Assembly: GCA_017640485.1 (NCBI GenBank)
Contig: JAEPQP010000015.1
Location: 1-34,812 of the forward strand
Source: Phycisphaerales bacterium
Lineage (GTDB): Bacteria > Planctomycetota > Phycisphaerae > Phycisphaerales > UBA1924
Reading direction: 5' to 3'
DNA: 34,812 nt
Shown: positions 33,935-34,812 of the stretch, piece by piece
Numbering within the stretch: position 1 is the stretch's first letter
How the letters are laid out: every line of letters begins with the position of its first letter
Program-made: the position numbers and the translations under genes
Notes under the pieces: generated by a model
The model's database searches: none
What the model was told of the DNA's origin: nothing
What the model saw: the letters and a program-made list of their open reading frames with translations, nothing else

Positions 33935-34812
33935 CTATTTGGGCGGGACCGGTCGGCCGTGCGGATCGATCTGGCAGTCGGAGATCGGCACGGTCGTGTT
34001 GAGATGCTCAAGATGCTCGGCGATCTCGTGGACATTGTCCGGACGGATCCCCGCTTGATCGACGAGGTACCCCTCCCAGAGCCGGTGGCGACGGATGATC
34101 CGAGCACCCTCCTGACGACCCAGATCCGTGAGTTGGATCGAGTCTTGTGATTGAGTCACGAGTCTGTTTCGGATCGCGATCGAGAGGATCTGATTGAAGT
34201 CAGCAGAATGGAGCGTCGCTCGGAGAGATTGAGTCTGGGTCAGTGTCTCTCCGATCTCGTCATTCCTGTAGAGGAGCCCGATCAGGTCTTCGACGGCGAT
34301 CGTTCGGCGGAGTGCTCGTTGGCGGGCGGCTTTCGCGATCAGCCCGTGTGTTGGTGACGCGATCGCCGCGAGCGCGACCAGGAAGCCTGACACAGTGGTC
34401 ATCACCCCTGCGGCGTTGAGCGAGCTGGGCATCCCCATCGCTTCAGGAACAAACGATGCGAGGATGTACCCGATGACTGCAGCGGAAACCGCGAACACGG
34501 CGCTGAGTTTGATCTGCATCGATAAGCGATCGGTGCACAAGCGTGCGGTCGCCGCGGGACAGATCAGCATCGCGATGACGAGGATCGACCCGACCGCTTC
34601 AAAGGACGCGACAGCGCACGCGGCGGTCATCACCATCAGCATCGTGCTCATGAGTCCTGCGTGGACCCCCTGCGTGGTCGCGAGTCCAGGATCAAACGAT
34701 GCGATCCGGAGCTCCTTGTGGAGCGCGACTTTGAACCCGAGCACGATGATCGTCAGAATGATGAGCGTTGTAACCTGTGTCGGGATCTCGGACAGCGTGC
34801 TTCGCGAGAGGA
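33935..34812 (-). CDS. Metal ABC transporter permease fused to a DtxR/MntR-like domain, 5' end outside window
   Basis: The frame is open beyond the track's 34744 start up to the window edge, so the gene is partial. The visible N-terminal part is the C-terminal half of an ABC-3 (ZnuB/MntB/TroC-like) permease, with hydrophobic helices such as AVGSILVIAMLICPAATARL and ending near VALAAIASPTHGLIA. After residue ~140 of the track protein it changes to a soluble winged-helix/DtxR-like segment: IRNRLVTQSQDSIQLTDLGR, ARIIRRHRLWEGYLVDQAGI and HEIAEHLEHL, closing with DPHGRPVP. These match the MntR/DtxR metal-site and dimerisation helices, with His and Glu ligands retained. The substrate is probably Mn2+, Fe2+ or Zn2+. 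Whether the fused domain senses metal directly is an inference. Confidence 0.88.
   Translation of the reverse strand, partial: LSRSTLSEIPTQVTTLIILTIIVLGFKVALHKELRIASFDPGLATTQGVHAGLMSTMLMVMTAACAVASFEAVGSILVIAMLICPAATARLCTDRLSMQIKLSAVFAVSAAVIGYILASFVPEAMGMPSSLNAAGVMTTVSGFLVALAAIASPTHGLIAKAARQRALRRTIAVEDLIGLLYRNDEIGETLTQTQSLRATLHSADFNQILSIAIRNRLVTQSQDSIQLTDLGRQEGARIIRRHRLWEGYLVDQAGIRPDNVHEIAEHLEHLNTTVPISDCQIDPHGRPVPPK

Overview
The window looks like a chromosomal segment of a planctomycete, most likely class Phycisphaerae. The main reason is six predicted exported proteins that all end in the same two-copy dockerin-like module, with half-modules of the form ADFNxDGxxDFFDIS and a terminal GCP before the stop (the 'GC-type dockerin' tag known from Phycisphaerales). 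The ECF sigma/membrane anti-sigma pair and the metal-permease/DtxR fusion also fit. The DNA is GC-rich, except for a visibly AT-richer metalloprotease gene near 10-11.9 kb.

Layout. 1-2.8 kb (minus): metG, a DUF2007-like zinc-ribbon protein and a HAD phosphatase that runs off the left edge; these abut and look like one operon. 3.0-4.6 kb (plus): an ECF sigma factor overlapping a cysteine-rich membrane anti-sigma. 4.8-8.3 kb (plus): a secreted repeat protein overlapping by 4 bp a GAF-SpoIIE (RsbU-type) phosphatase. 8.4-16.4 kb (minus): a small acidic protein, plsY, a dockerin-tagged metzincin, tmk, a membrane-anchored VWA protein and a DoxX-like membrane protein. 16.56 kb: tRNA-Leu(UAG). 16.7-25.0 kb (minus): two giant paralogous repeat proteins (four and five copies of a ~180-residue unit) and a choice-of-anchor-B-like protein, all dockerin-tagged. 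25.2-26.7 kb (plus): a secreted hypothetical and an Fcy1-like cytosine deaminase. 26.7-30.4 kb (minus): upp, a dockerin-tagged cysteine-rich protein and a dockerin-tagged M12-like zinc protease. 30.7-34.8 kb (minus): NhaA with a His/Asp-rich external loop, astB, and a metal ABC permease fused to a DtxR-like domain that runs off the right edge.

How it fits together. Housekeeping genes (metG, tmk, plsY, upp, tRNA-Leu) are interleaved with a set of exported proteins sharing one C-terminal tag. This suggests a common sorting or anchoring route, although no cohesin or sorting enzyme is visible here. The deaminase and upp sit tail-to-tail and together would salvage cytosine to UMP. Two regulatory pairs (sigma/anti-sigma and secreted protein/SpoIIE phosphatase) are adjacent, but the sequence does not link them to the dockerin proteins. 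The most unusual features are the His-rich NhaA loop, the near-exact ~540-bp periodicity of the giant proteins, and the transporter-repressor fusion. No CRISPR array, insertion sequence or prophage was seen.
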